Source of the DNA: Clostridiales bacterium
GTDB lineage: Bacteria; Bacillota; Clostridia; Christensenellales; Borkfalkiaceae
DNA: 64,000 nucleotides
Direction: 5' to 3'
Assembly (NCBI GenBank): GCA_015069465.1
Contig: SVIO01000005.1
Coordinates: 45,346 to 109,345 of the forward strand
A model generated the notes under the pieces. It was not told the origin of the DNA. It made no database searches and worked only from the letters and a program-made list of their open reading frames with translations. The translations under genes were made by a program, and so were the position numbers. This document shows positions 41,663 through 49,630 of this stretch, piece by piece; the stretch's first letter is position 1, and the number at the start of each line of letters is the position of its first letter.

Positions 41663-42673
41663 TTAAACGCCCATACACGCTTTTATCATAGTGCATATAA
41701 ACGATAAACTTTCATACTGCAAATGTGGCTGATAAGAAGTGAATTCAAACGCCAAAATGATAATATCATTTAGTTCTTCACCAAGTTTATATTGCATAAA
41801 GTTAGTGATGTTTTTGCCACCTTTTACCTTTCCTAAATTGATGCCGTAAACATCGTTTTCTCTTCCTGCATTTATTTCTTGCTCTATCCAATCTTGATAT
41901 TGCGTCGTAGTGCCTTTTGTAAACTCATGGACTTGTGAAAACCTTGTGTATCTTATAATGGCCTCGCTATTTGCTGGGTTATCGATAAACGCCTGTATAA
42001 ACACAACGTTTTGATAAAGTTTTTCAATTCTTTCCATTTCAAGCAAGATGCCTTGATTTTTGGCGCTTTGGGTTCTAAAACGATTGTCCTTTCCATTTCT
42101 ATTTAAGAACAACGCCCTAACTTTATCATCATCTATATTTGCTCGGTCATAACTATCAAACGCCGTTTGAATATCGACTCCATCGAAAAACGCCTTATCT
42201 TCAAGATATTTTTTGGCATTTTCAATCATAACGTCGATTGATGCAATTTTATAGTCAACCGTATCAATCAATGAATATGCCCTAACTTTTTTTTCAGGGG
42301 TTTCACCTTTTGCCAAAGAATCTTTATACTCTTTCATACCAACTGCATCGGTAAAGATTATATCGCCCTCCTTAATAGAAAGACGGTCCTTAAGAACGTT
42401 ATAGTCTTGACTTATTGCTTCTGAACTAAGTTTAAGGACATCGTAACTGAAGGTTTCTTTTTCGGCAAGTTCAAGCCTTAATTCGTTGTTTCCTGAAGGT
42501 GAAATTGTATAGTCAAAGTAATATTTAAAGTTTTGACCTGCTGTAAGTTTAACAGCCCCGAAGTCATACAATAGTTCCCATCCAATAATGGAAACAATAC
42601 ATACGACTATCATAAATATCCAATCGTATGACAACAGGTCTGATAACCTTTTTTTAGTTAATCTATTATCCAT
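41663..42673 (-). CDS. Membrane-anchored protein of unknown function between lysS and tmk
   Basis: 336 residues. A basic N-terminus (MDNRLTKKRLSDLL) precedes one transmembrane helix at about 19-37 (IFMIVVCIVSIIGWELLYDF). The rest is a soluble, probably extracytoplasmic domain of roughly 290 residues with no cysteine-pair or repeat pattern; motifs include GQNFKYYFDYTISPSGNNE and GEDLNDI-like acidic turns. I do not recognise a family. It lies 12 bases after lysS and 15 before tmk, so it must be co-transcribed with housekeeping genes. Confidence 0.75.
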   Translation of the reverse strand: MDNRLTKKRLSDLLSYDWIFMIVVCIVSIIGWELLYDFGAVKLTAGQNFKYYFDYTISPSGNNELRLELAEKETFSYDVLKLSSEAISQDYNVLKDRLSIKEGDIIFTDAVGMKEYKDSLAKGETPEKKVRAYSLIDTVDYKIASIDVMIENAKKYLEDKAFFDGVDIQTAFDSYDRANIDDDKVRALFLNRNGKDNRFRTQSAKNQGILLEMERIEKLYQNVVFIQAFIDNPANSEAIIRYTRFSQVHEFTKGTTTQYQDWIEQEINAGRENDVYGINLGKVKGGKNITNFMQYKLGEELNDIIILAFEFTSYQPHLQYESLSFICTMIKACMGV

Positions 42674-42685
42674 ATTTACCCTAAA

Positions 42686-44188
42686 TTATTTTTTAATAGG
42701 TTTCATTGTTGGAAATAAGATTACATCTCTTATTGAAGCGCTGTCAGTTAGTAGCATAACGAGTCTGTCAACACCAAAGCCTAAGCCACCTGTTGGTGGA
42801 AGTCCGTATTCTAATGCTGTGATAAAATCTTCATCAATCTTAGCATCGTTGCCACCACGAGCACGCTTTTCTTCAACTTGCTTAACAAACCTTTCTTTTT
42901 GGTCGATAGGGTCGTTAAGTTCACTAAATGCATTACCCATTTCTCTTGCATAGATAAAGTATTCAAACCTTTCTGTAAACGCTGGGTTTGATGGCTTGCG
43001 CTTTGCAAGTGGAGAGTTTTCAACAGGATAATCGTAAATGATTGTTGGTTGAATAAGGTTTTCTTCAACAAAGGCATCAAAGAAGGCAATTAAAACGTGA
43101 CCTTTTGTTGCATTTTCACCTTCATCAACTTCTATGCCCCTTTTCTTTGCTTCTTTTCTTGCATCTTCATCAGTAGCCCAAGCATTGTAGTCAACGCCTG
43201 CATATTTTTTAACGGCTTCTACCATAGTGAGTCTTTCCCACTTTTTACCCATATCTATATCGATGCCTTGATATGTGATTTGTGTTGTTCCACACACCTT
43301 TTCTGTGATTGTGCGATACATATCTTCAATAAGGTTCATCATATCAAAATAATCGCTGTATGCTTGATACATTTCAACCGTTGTAAATTCTGGATTATGT
43401 GACCTGTCCATACCTTCGTTTCTAAAGATTCTGCCCACTTCATAAACCTTGTCAAAACCACCAACAATTAAACGCTTTAAGTAAAGTTCAGTTTCTATTC
43501 TTAAATACATATCGATATCGAGTGCATTGTGGTGAGTCTTAAATGGTCTTGCAGCAGCACCGATTTCTAATGGTTGCAACACAGGTGTGTCAACTTCTAA
43601 ATAGCCCACGCCGTCAAGATAACTTCTAATAGCAGTTAAAATCTTAGAACGAGCCACAAAGGTTTTCTTAACTTCTGGGTTTGCAATAAGGTCGATTTCC
43701 CTTTGGCGATAACGAGTGTCTTCATCTTTTAAGCCGTGATATTTTTCTGGCAAAGGAAGAAGCGATTTTGAAAGAAGTTCAATACTTTCTGCATGAATAG
43801 AGATTTCACCTGTACGAGTTGTAAACACCTTGCCTGTAATACCCACGATGTCGCCGATATCATATTCCTTAAACGCCAAATAATCATCGCCCAAATCGTT
43901 TATAGATAGGTATGATTGAATTGTGCCTTTACCATCTAAAATAACAGCAAAAGAAGCCTTGCCCATAACCCTTTTAGAAATGAGTCTTCCTGCAATGCCC
44001 ACTGTCTTTTCAGCATAATTATCATAATCATCTTTAATGTCTTGGCTATATGCAGTTCTATTATACTTAACCTTTTCAAAAGGGTTTTTACCAGCGCTCT
44101 TTAAGTTTTCGAGTTTTTCACGCCTAATTTTTAATATTTCGCTTAAATCTTGTTCGTTATCTATTGGTGTGTTCTTTATTTCTTCCAT
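42686..44188 (-). CDS. lysS: Lysyl-tRNA synthetase (class II)
   Basis: 500 residues. An N-terminal OB-fold anticodon domain (GIAGRLISKRVMGKASF...) precedes the class II core with motif 1 IRSYLDGVGYLEVDTPVLQ, motif 2 VYEVGRIFRNEGMDRSHNPEFTTVE and motif 3 GLPPTGGLGFGVDRLVMLLT. It charges tRNA-Lys. It is 18 bases after greA; greA-lysS is a common Firmicutes pair. No T-box is present in the greA leader. Confidence 0.98.
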   Translation of the reverse strand: MEEIKNTPIDNEQDLSEILKIRREKLENLKSAGKNPFEKVKYNRTAYSQDIKDDYDNYAEKTVGIAGRLISKRVMGKASFAVILDGKGTIQSYLSINDLGDDYLAFKEYDIGDIVGITGKVFTTRTGEISIHAESIELLSKSLLPLPEKYHGLKDEDTRYRQREIDLIANPEVKKTFVARSKILTAIRSYLDGVGYLEVDTPVLQPLEIGAAARPFKTHHNALDIDMYLRIETELYLKRLIVGGFDKVYEVGRIFRNEGMDRSHNPEFTTVEMYQAYSDYFDMMNLIEDMYRTITEKVCGTTQITYQGIDIDMGKKWERLTMVEAVKKYAGVDYNAWATDEDARKEAKKRGIEVDEGENATKGHVLIAFFDAFVEENLIQPTIIYDYPVENSPLAKRKPSNPAFTERFEYFIYAREMGNAFSELNDPIDQKERFVKQVEEKRARGGNDAKIDEDFITALEYGLPPTGGLGFGVDRLVMLLTDSASIRDVILFPTMKPIKK

Positions 44189-44206
44189 AATTATATCCTT
44201 AAAATC

Positions 44207-44671
44207 TTAATAAACTTTCTTAATAGTAATGTTAACCACGCCTGCTGGAACAACAACGCTAATCGTTTCGCCAGCCTTTCTGCCAAGAAGAGCGTTTCCA
44301 ATAGGGCTTTCGTTAGAAATTCTGCCTGATTCTACATCTGCTTCGGTTGTGCCAACAATTTCATAAGTTAAAAGTTCATTTTCATCATTGTCTAAAATGT
44401 CAACCTTGCTTCCAAGAGAAACAACGCCTTTTTTAACATCTTTAATGATAACTGCATATTTAAGTTTATTTTCGATTTCAACGATTTCACCTTCAATCAT
44501 GGCTTGTTCGTTTTTAGCAGCATCATATTCTGCGTTTTCAGAAAGGTCGCCAAATTCTCTTGCTGTTTTAATTCTTTCTGTAATTTCTGCACGCTTTGTA
44601 ACCTTTAAAAATTCCAAGCGTTTTTCAAGTTCTTCTTTACCTTCTTTTGTTAATATTACTTCGTCTGCCAT
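44207..44671 (-). CDS. greA: Transcription elongation factor GreA
   Basis: 154 residues. The N-terminal coiled coil LTKEGKEELEKRLEFLKVTKRAEI has the acidic tip REFGDLSENAEYDAAKNEQ, which reaches the RNA polymerase active site and stimulates cleavage of backtracked RNA. The C-terminal FKBP-like domain includes SNESPIGNALLGRKAGE. GGAGG precedes the ATG. It is the first gene of the operon greA-lysS-unknown-tmk-holB-ricT, driven by a consensus promoter at 44761-44789. Confidence 0.97.
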   Translation of the reverse strand: MADEVILTKEGKEELEKRLEFLKVTKRAEITERIKTAREFGDLSENAEYDAAKNEQAMIEGEIVEIENKLKYAVIIKDVKKGVVSLGSKVDILDNDENELLTYEIVGTTEADVESGRISNESPIGNALLGRKAGETISVVVPAGVVNITIKKVY

Positions 44672-44760
44672 ATAAATGCCCTCCGTTAAATGTTCCCATT
44701 TATAAATTTATTATTTTTTAAAAATTGTGGCAAAAACCCACTTTCTTTTTTAACCTTTAT

Positions 44761-44789
44761 ATTATAATGTATATATTAAATTTTGTCAA
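44761..44789 (-). promoter_or_regulatory. Consensus sigma-A promoter of the greA-lysS-tmk operon
   Basis: Minus-strand TTGACA (44789-44784), exactly 17 bp, TATAAT (44766-44761): a perfect match to the housekeeping consensus. The leader is about 80 nt without an obvious structure. Confidence 0.85.
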
Positions 44790-44895
44790 CTGCTTTTAGG
44801 TTGGCTTTTTTTCGCAAAATTACTATTTTTATGCACAAAAATGGCTGATATATTAAAAAAATTAGCCAATTTTATAAAAAAATTTTAAAAACCTA

Positions 44896-44923
44896 TTGAC
44901 AAATACTAATTTTATGCTAAAAT
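44896..44923 (+). promoter_or_regulatory. Orphan sigma-A promoter, possibly of a small RNA
   Basis: TTGACA (44896-44901), 16 bp, TAAAAT (44918-44923) with an upstream TG extension. No plus-strand gene follows until rplI, which has its own promoter at 45279. A transcript from about 44930 would pass a small hairpin ATGGGC-taaat-GCTCAT (44966-44982) and end in the 14-bp hairpin at 45014-45045, giving about 110-120 nt. The -35 and upstream bases are shared with the promoter at 30805-30833. Confidence 0.5.
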
Positions 44924-45012
44924 GTAGATAGTGATAGGGGAAAAGCAATAATTTTTTGAGTTTTTATGGGCTAAATGCTCATAAATGTGTTTATTCCGAA
45001 TAATATATGAAA

Positions 45013-45046
45013 AAAGAAGGTTGCAAATTTCTTTGCAACCTTCTTA
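45013..45046 (-). terminator. Intrinsic terminator after the DUF1540 gene
   Basis: AAGAAGGTTGCAAA and TTTGCAACCTTCTT form a 14-bp stem with a four-base loop, followed on the minus strand by TTTTTT. On the plus strand the tail is the weaker AATTTTAAATCTTTTT. Confidence 0.85.
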
Positions 45047-45067
45047 ATTTTAAATCTTTTTGCTTTT

Positions 45068-45220
45068 TTATTCCATTTCAGCAAAACTTTGGCAACAAGT
45101 GCCCTTTTCACCACAACCTTCACAGCAACCTACCTGAATAGATTGAAGTTCACAACAACAACCATCTGCGTTGTGTTTGCATTTTGTTACGTCACATTTA
45201 ATATTGTTATTCTTATACAT
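45068..45220 (-). CDS. DUF1540 small cysteine-rich protein
   Basis: A 50-residue protein (MYKNNNIKCDVTKCKHNADG start) with ten cysteines. The pattern I-x-C-D-V-x-x-C-x-H-N then C-C...I-x-V, and a later C-C-Q-S-F, corresponds to DUF1540, a family frequent in spore-forming Clostridia and likely metal-binding. AAGGAG is eight bases before the ATG at 45220. It is transcribed alone, with a strong terminator. Function unproven. Confidence 0.88.
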   Translation of the reverse strand: MYKNNNIKCDVTKCKHNADGCCCELQSIQVGCCEGCGEKGTCCQSFAEME

Positions 45221-45278
45221 ATTTTTGCTCCTTGTAAAATTATTATGGGCAAAATCAAAAAAACTATACCATAAGCCA

Positions 45279-45307
45279 TTGACTTTTTTGTGTTTTATGG
45301 TTAAAAT
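45279..45307 (+). promoter_or_regulatory. Sigma-A promoter of rplI
   Basis: TTGACT (45279-45284), 17 bp, TAAAAT (45302-45307). Confidence 0.7.
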
Positions 45308-45339
45308 ATTAGTATAAATTAAAATAAGGAATTATCAAG

Positions 45340-45780
45340 ATGAAAGTAGTTTTATTAAAAGATGTTAAAGGCTCAGGAAAGGCTGGGGATATAATAGAAG
45401 CAAAAGACGGATTTGCACAAAATTTTTTAATCAAAAAAGGACTTGCAAAGCCTGCCGATGCACAAGCATTAAACGAAAACAAACAGCAAAAAGAAGCCAT
45501 GGCATTTCATAGACAAGAAACGCTTAAAGCCAACAAAGAGTTAAGAGAAAAACTTGATGGAATTAAGGTTGAAATTAAGGTTAAAACGGGCGCAAACGGC
45601 AAGTTTTTTGGAAGCGTTACCAACAAGGAAGTTTCCGATAAACTCTTGGCTATCGGCTTTGACATTGATAAAAAGAAGATTATTCTTTCTTCTATAAAAA
45701 ATGCTGGAACATACCAAGCAACTGTTAAAATTTCACCAGAAGAAAGCGCTAAAATCTTTGTGGAAATTATTGCAGAATAA
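45340..45780 (+). CDS. rplI: Ribosomal protein bL9
   Basis: 146 residues: the N-terminal domain [36 protein letters not shown] is the L9 signature, a long helix follows ([28 protein letters not shown]), and the C-terminal domain has [22 protein letters not shown] precedes the ATG. In many Firmicutes rplI is next to dnaB/dhh genes; here it is monocistronic, between a promoter at 45279 and a terminator at 45799. Confidence 0.98.
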   Translation: MKVVLLKDVKGSGKAGDIIEAKDGFAQNFLIKKGLAKPADAQALNENKQQKEAMAFHRQETLKANKELREKLDGIKVEIKVKTGANGKFFGSVTNKEVSDKLLAIGFDIDKKKIILSSIKNAGTYQATVKISPEESAKIFVEIIAE

Positions 45781-45798
45781 TTTAACTAATTTAAAACA

Positions 45799-45827
45799 AA
45801 AAGTCACGAATTTTCGTGACTTTTTTA
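45799..45827. terminator. Bidirectional terminator between rplI and the GT2 gene
   Basis: AAAAGTCACGAA and TTCGTGACTTTT form a 12-bp stem with a two-base gap, giving a 10-bp stem with a six-base loop, and T tracts on both strands. Confidence 0.8.
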
Positions 45828-46886
45828 TTTTTCTAATTTCTTTAATTCTTTTAATTTTTTTCTAAAACGGATTTTATATAATAAATTTAATCCTTTTGCC
45901 CCTAACGGTGCAAATAGTCTTATTGAAAGATGTTGTTTTTTTGATTTTTTTAAGCATTTCATTTGCGTTCTAAACGTTTCAAGTATGCTTTGATATGCTT
46001 CATAATCAAAATAACTATCTCTCCACATATAATAGAAAGTCTCAACATTAACGCCCACTCTCCAGCCAGCAACGTGGGTATGTGCCTCAGGTAATTCTTT
46101 TTTACATTTTTCACTTGCATATTTTACTGCAGATAGATATGTTAATTTTTTAACGTTCATCTTGCTATGTACGAGCGAGCCTTTTCTTTTGGTATATGCA
46201 TAATACTTCATAGGCACAAACGCAACTTTTTGTGTTTTTGAAAAGACATCATATAAAAACGCCACGTCTTCGCCGTGATAAATATTTTCGTTATATATGG
46301 TTTTATTTTCACCTGTAAAGAACTTTTTATGGAAAATTTTGTTCCAAATATTCATTCTTATTTTTCTTCCTGTGAAAAGAAGTTCCATTGCTTCTACTTT
46401 GTCATAAACTTTGCAATCGTATTTATTTGGATTAAAAGGCTTGTCCAAATTTTTCTTTTGGCTTTCGCTAACAATAGAAACGCCCACACAACTTATGTCT
46501 GCGCCTGTATCTTTAACAGAAGTAATTAAACTCTCTAAAAAATACTTAGAAACATAGTCGTCACTATCAACAAAGCAAATATATTCCCCGTTTGCTATTT
46601 TTAAGCCAGCGTTTCTTACGGCAGAAACCCCACTATATTTTTTGCCACAAAGTATGTTTATGCGTGAATCTTTTTGGGCATAACCCTCAACTATTTTTAG
46701 CGAATTATCCGTCGAAGCATCGTCAACGATTATGACTTCAATATTAGTGTATGTTTGACCCAACAAACTCTCAACGCATTTGCTTATAAACCTTTCACTA
46801 TTATATAATGGTATAACAATAGAAATTAAATCTTCCATGCCTGCCATATTTACTTTTTCATTAAAATTTTTTGCTAGAGTTTTCAA
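45825..46886 (-). CDS. Family 2 glycosyltransferase
   Basis: 353 residues. The GT-A core opens with ISIVIPLYNSERFISKCVESLLGQTYTNIEVIIVDDASTDNS and has the DxD-type CFVDSDDYVS and a GEDVAFLYDVF segment. It lacks membrane helices. It probably adds a sugar to a cell-surface polysaccharide or teichoic-acid-like polymer. The start is a TTG at 46886 with AAGGAG nine bases upstream; an ATG 16 codons later has a weaker site. It is divergent from the flippase-like gene and close to glf, suggesting a small surface-glycan locus. Confidence 0.93.
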   Translation of the reverse strand: MKTLAKNFNEKVNMAGMEDLISIVIPLYNSERFISKCVESLLGQTYTNIEVIIVDDASTDNSLKIVEGYAQKDSRINILCGKKYSGVSAVRNAGLKIANGEYICFVDSDDYVSKYFLESLITSVKDTGADISCVGVSIVSESQKKNLDKPFNPNKYDCKVYDKVEAMELLFTGRKIRMNIWNKIFHKKFFTGENKTIYNENIYHGEDVAFLYDVFSKTQKVAFVPMKYYAYTKRKGSLVHSKMNVKKLTYLSAVKYASEKCKKELPEAHTHVAGWRVGVNVETFYYMWRDSYFDYEAYQSILETFRTQMKCLKKSKKQHLSIRLFAPLGAKGLNLLYKIRFRKKLKELKKLEK

Positions 46887-46913
46887 AAAACTTTCTCCTT
46901 AGTTAATAAAAAC

Positions 46914-46942
46914 ATTTTAATATATATTACAAAATATGTCAA
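46914..46942 (-). promoter_or_regulatory. Sigma-A promoter of the GT2 gene
   Basis: Minus-strand TTGACA (46942-46937), 17 bp, TAAAAT (46919-46914). Confidence 0.7.
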
Positions 46943-46980
46943 GTTCATTTATTGTTCTTTTACTAATTTAATATTTGTTC

Positions 46981-47009
46981 TTGACTTTTTAGTTTTTATA
47001 CTTTATAAT
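46981..47009 (+). promoter_or_regulatory. Sigma-A promoter of the flippase-like gene
   Basis: TTGACT (46981-46986), 17 bp, TATAAT (47004-47009). The start codon is only ten bases beyond the -10 hexamer, so the message is leaderless or nearly so. Confidence 0.75.
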
Positions 47010-47018
47010 ACTTACATT

Positions 47019-48416
47019 ATGGGTAGAAAAAGGATTAACACTTCTATAGTTAAAAAAATAGAAGTTGACCAAAAAACTAAAGAAGCAAAAGTTGTTGATA
47101 TCCCTGAAACAGAATTTCTTAACCAGCCTATAGAAAAAGCCGATTTCGTTGAATCCAAATCTAAAAAAGAAATTAGGAAAAAGGATACTGTCGAAAAGGT
47201 TTTTGGTATAAAAAAAGACCAAGACAACATTGACAAAAGACAAAAGGTGTTTAAAAAAGTAACTACCATTATCTTTATCGTGTTCATGGTTGCCGTTCTT
47301 GCTTATACTGCATATAAAGACTTTTTTGTAAATAAAAATTTCCCGTCTATTTCTCAACTTAAAGCAATTTTAGGAACGGGTTGGCTATATTTTCTTTTAG
47401 CCATTCTTTCCTTTGTTTTGTCCTTCTTTTTTAAGGGGCTTAAAAACGTTTTGATGTGCAAGTCAATGACAGGAAAGGCGCATTTTATTACTTGCATGGA
47501 AACGGGCATTATAGGAACTTATTATAACAACGTAACGCCACTTGCCGTTGGTGGTCAACCTTTTGAAATTTATCACCTTTCAAAACACGGCGTGCATGGT
47601 GGGGTTGCTTCGTCTATTCCTATTGCATCTTTTTTCTTAAACCAACTTGCTTTTGTTATTTTAGGTATTTTTTCCCTAGTATCGTTTAGCAGAAACATTT
47701 TTAACGCACCTAGCGTGCTTGTTAATGTTCTTCCACCAGCATTTTATACCCTTACTATTGTTGGGCTATTCTGCTGTTTGTTTGTGCCTTCGCTCGTAAT
47801 ATTATTCTCTATGTTACCAAGGGTGGGTGCAAAACTTGTTTATCTTGTTATAAGAATAGGAACAAAACTTCGCATTGTTAAAAAACCACAAGAAACCTTG
47901 CAAAAAACTATTAAAACGGTCGTTCACAATTCACACTGCTTGAAAAAAATTGCATCAAGGCCACTTTTGTTTTTGGGGTTATTCTTGCTCAGTTTCTTTG
48001 AAAATATAGCAGGCAACTCTATAGCGTTTTTTGTGCTTAAAGGTTTTGGGCTTGACTTAGGGCTTCCTTTTATCACAGAGTGGATTATAATTTGTTCTAT
48101 TTGCTTTATACTATTTGCATCAATAACATTTATTCCAACCCCAGGTAACTCAGGTGCTGCAGACCTATCCTTCTTCTTGCTTTTTGAAGCAGTTTTATTT
48201 GCTGGTCTTGCCTTCCCTGCAATGCTTGTTTGGAGATTGTTTAGTTTTTATAGCACAATAATCGTTGGTTTTACCTTTGCAACACTAAAGAAAAAATCGG
48301 ATGCTAAAAAGGCTAAACTTAACTTAAACGACACGATAGAGCAACCTTCTTTATCTAAAAAAGAAGAAGAACTATGTCAAAAAATAACTGATGATAACAC
48401 TAAAAATATAGAATAA
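47019..48416 (+). CDS. Flippase-like membrane protein (lysylphosphatidylglycerol synthase TM region family, UPF0104)
   Basis: 465 residues. A charged N-terminus of about 80 residues (GRKRINTSIVKKIEVDQKTKEA...) precedes about eight helices. The family motif TCMETGIIGTYYNNVTPLAVGGQPFEIYHLSKHGV is intact, and FITFIPTPGNSGAADLSFFLLF is the second conserved block (the MprF/AglD-type flippase domain). The synthase domain of MprF is absent, so it is more likely a lipid or lipid-linked sugar flippase. There is no Shine-Dalgarno sequence. It neighbours a GT2 and glf, consistent with surface-glycan assembly. Confidence 0.92.
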   Translation: MGRKRINTSIVKKIEVDQKTKEAKVVDIPETEFLNQPIEKADFVESKSKKEIRKKDTVEKVFGIKKDQDNIDKRQKVFKKVTTIIFIVFMVAVLAYTAYKDFFVNKNFPSISQLKAILGTGWLYFLLAILSFVLSFFFKGLKNVLMCKSMTGKAHFITCMETGIIGTYYNNVTPLAVGGQPFEIYHLSKHGVHGGVASSIPIASFFLNQLAFVILGIFSLVSFSRNIFNAPSVLVNVLPPAFYTLTIVGLFCCLFVPSLVILFSMLPRVGAKLVYLVIRIGTKLRIVKKPQETLQKTIKTVVHNSHCLKKIASRPLLFLGLFLLSFFENIAGNSIAFFVLKGFGLDLGLPFITEWIIICSICFILFASITFIPTPGNSGAADLSFFLLFEAVLFAGLAFPAMLVWRLFSFYSTIIVGFTFATLKKKSDAKKAKLNLNDTIEQPSLSKKEEELCQKITDDNTKNIE

Positions 48417-48436
48417 TATATTGATTAAAAAATAAT

Positions 48437-48465
48437 GCCACTGACTTAAAGTCAGTGGCTTTTTA
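48437..48465. terminator. Bidirectional terminator between the flippase-like gene and glf
   Basis: GCCACTGAC and GTCAGTGGC form a 9-bp stem with loop TTAAA. T runs follow on both strands. Confidence 0.85.
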
Positions 48466-48474
48466 TAATGTTTT

Positions 48475-49626
48475 TTATTCTTCTATTTCGTTTATCTTAT
48501 CGAAAAGTTCCATTGCATTTTTAACTGCAATATCCATGTTTATATATTTATAGTTTGCAAGCCTGCCAAGTAAATATAAGTTTTTATACTTTTTAGCATG
48601 TTCATTATACTCTTGATAATGCGCAATGTTTTTCGCAATAGGGATTGGATAATATGGAATATTCTTTCCCCTTTTAAATGGCTTGCTATATTCTTTTACT
48701 ATAACTGTATTTTCTTTTTCTTCACAAGTGAATTTTGTGAACTCAGTTATTCTTGTATACTTATGAGAAGTTGTATAGTTTACAACAGCAGATGGTTGAT
48801 AAGATGGTTTTTTAATTGTTTCAAACTTAAATTTAAGACTTCTATAAGGCAAAACGCCAAACTTATAATCAAAAAGTTCATCAACGCAACCTGTGTAAAT
48901 AAGCATGCCGTCAAGTTCTTTATCCTTATAATAAATCTTGTCTTCACCGAGCGAAATTTCCTTGTTTGCATCAGTGCCAAGTTTTAGTTTAATTCTTGGG
49001 TGGCAAAGCATATTTCTTATAAGTTCTGTAAAGCCTTCTTTTGGCATATATTGGAACTCATCGGTAAAATATCTATCTTCATAAGAAACATAAACAGGCA
49101 CTCTGTTCATAACTTCAGCGCCAAGTTGTTCTGGCTTAAAGCCCCATTGTTTCATTGTGTAGATATAGAAAATGTTTTTATACACAAAGTCGCCAAACTT
49201 TCTAACTTCGGCATTTTCATGCTTTTTAAGTTGCAAGATTGGAACTTTTTTATCAAGTCCAATTTCATCGATTAAAATCTTTTTAATTCTTTCTGCCTTG
49301 TCGTTTGGATAAAGCATAAAGAGTGAAGTTAGGTTAAATGGCACAGGCACAAACTTGTCTTTTCTAACTGCAGCAAGCACCTTGTGTTCGTATTTTGTCC
49401 ACTCTGTAAACCTTGACAAAAACTCAAAAACCTTCTTTTCGTTTGTGTGAAAAATATGTGGTCCGTATGGTTGAATAAGAATATCGTTTTTATTGTAACA
49501 GTCATAAGCGTTTCCACCTATGGTGTCCCTTTTGTCCATTACTATAACGTCTTTGCCACTATCAGCAAATAATCTTGCGATTGTTGCGCCAGAAAAACCA
49601 GCGCCAACTATTATTATTTTTTCCAT
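48475..49626 (-). CDS. glf: UDP-galactopyranose mutase
   Basis: 383 residues. The FAD-binding GAGFSGATIARLFADSGKDVIVMDKRDTIGGNAYD starts the protein, followed by the UGM signature PYGPHIFHTNEKKVFEFLSRFTEW, and KYKNLYLLGRLANYKYINMDIAVKNAMELF closes it. It converts UDP-galactopyranose to UDP-galactofuranose for galactofuranose-containing surface glycans. It is four bases after the aminotransferase gene and is co-transcribed with it and the Lrp regulator, an unusual set of partners. Confidence 0.97.
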   Translation of the reverse strand: MEKIIIVGAGFSGATIARLFADSGKDVIVMDKRDTIGGNAYDCYNKNDILIQPYGPHIFHTNEKKVFEFLSRFTEWTKYEHKVLAAVRKDKFVPVPFNLTSLFMLYPNDKAERIKKILIDEIGLDKKVPILQLKKHENAEVRKFGDFVYKNIFYIYTMKQWGFKPEQLGAEVMNRVPVYVSYEDRYFTDEFQYMPKEGFTELIRNMLCHPRIKLKLGTDANKEISLGEDKIYYKDKELDGMLIYTGCVDELFDYKFGVLPYRSLKFKFETIKKPSYQPSAVVNYTTSHKYTRITEFTKFTCEEKENTVIVKEYSKPFKRGKNIPYYPIPIAKNIAHYQEYNEHAKKYKNLYLLGRLANYKYINMDIAVKNAMELFDKINEIEE

Positions 49627-49630
49627 ATTT

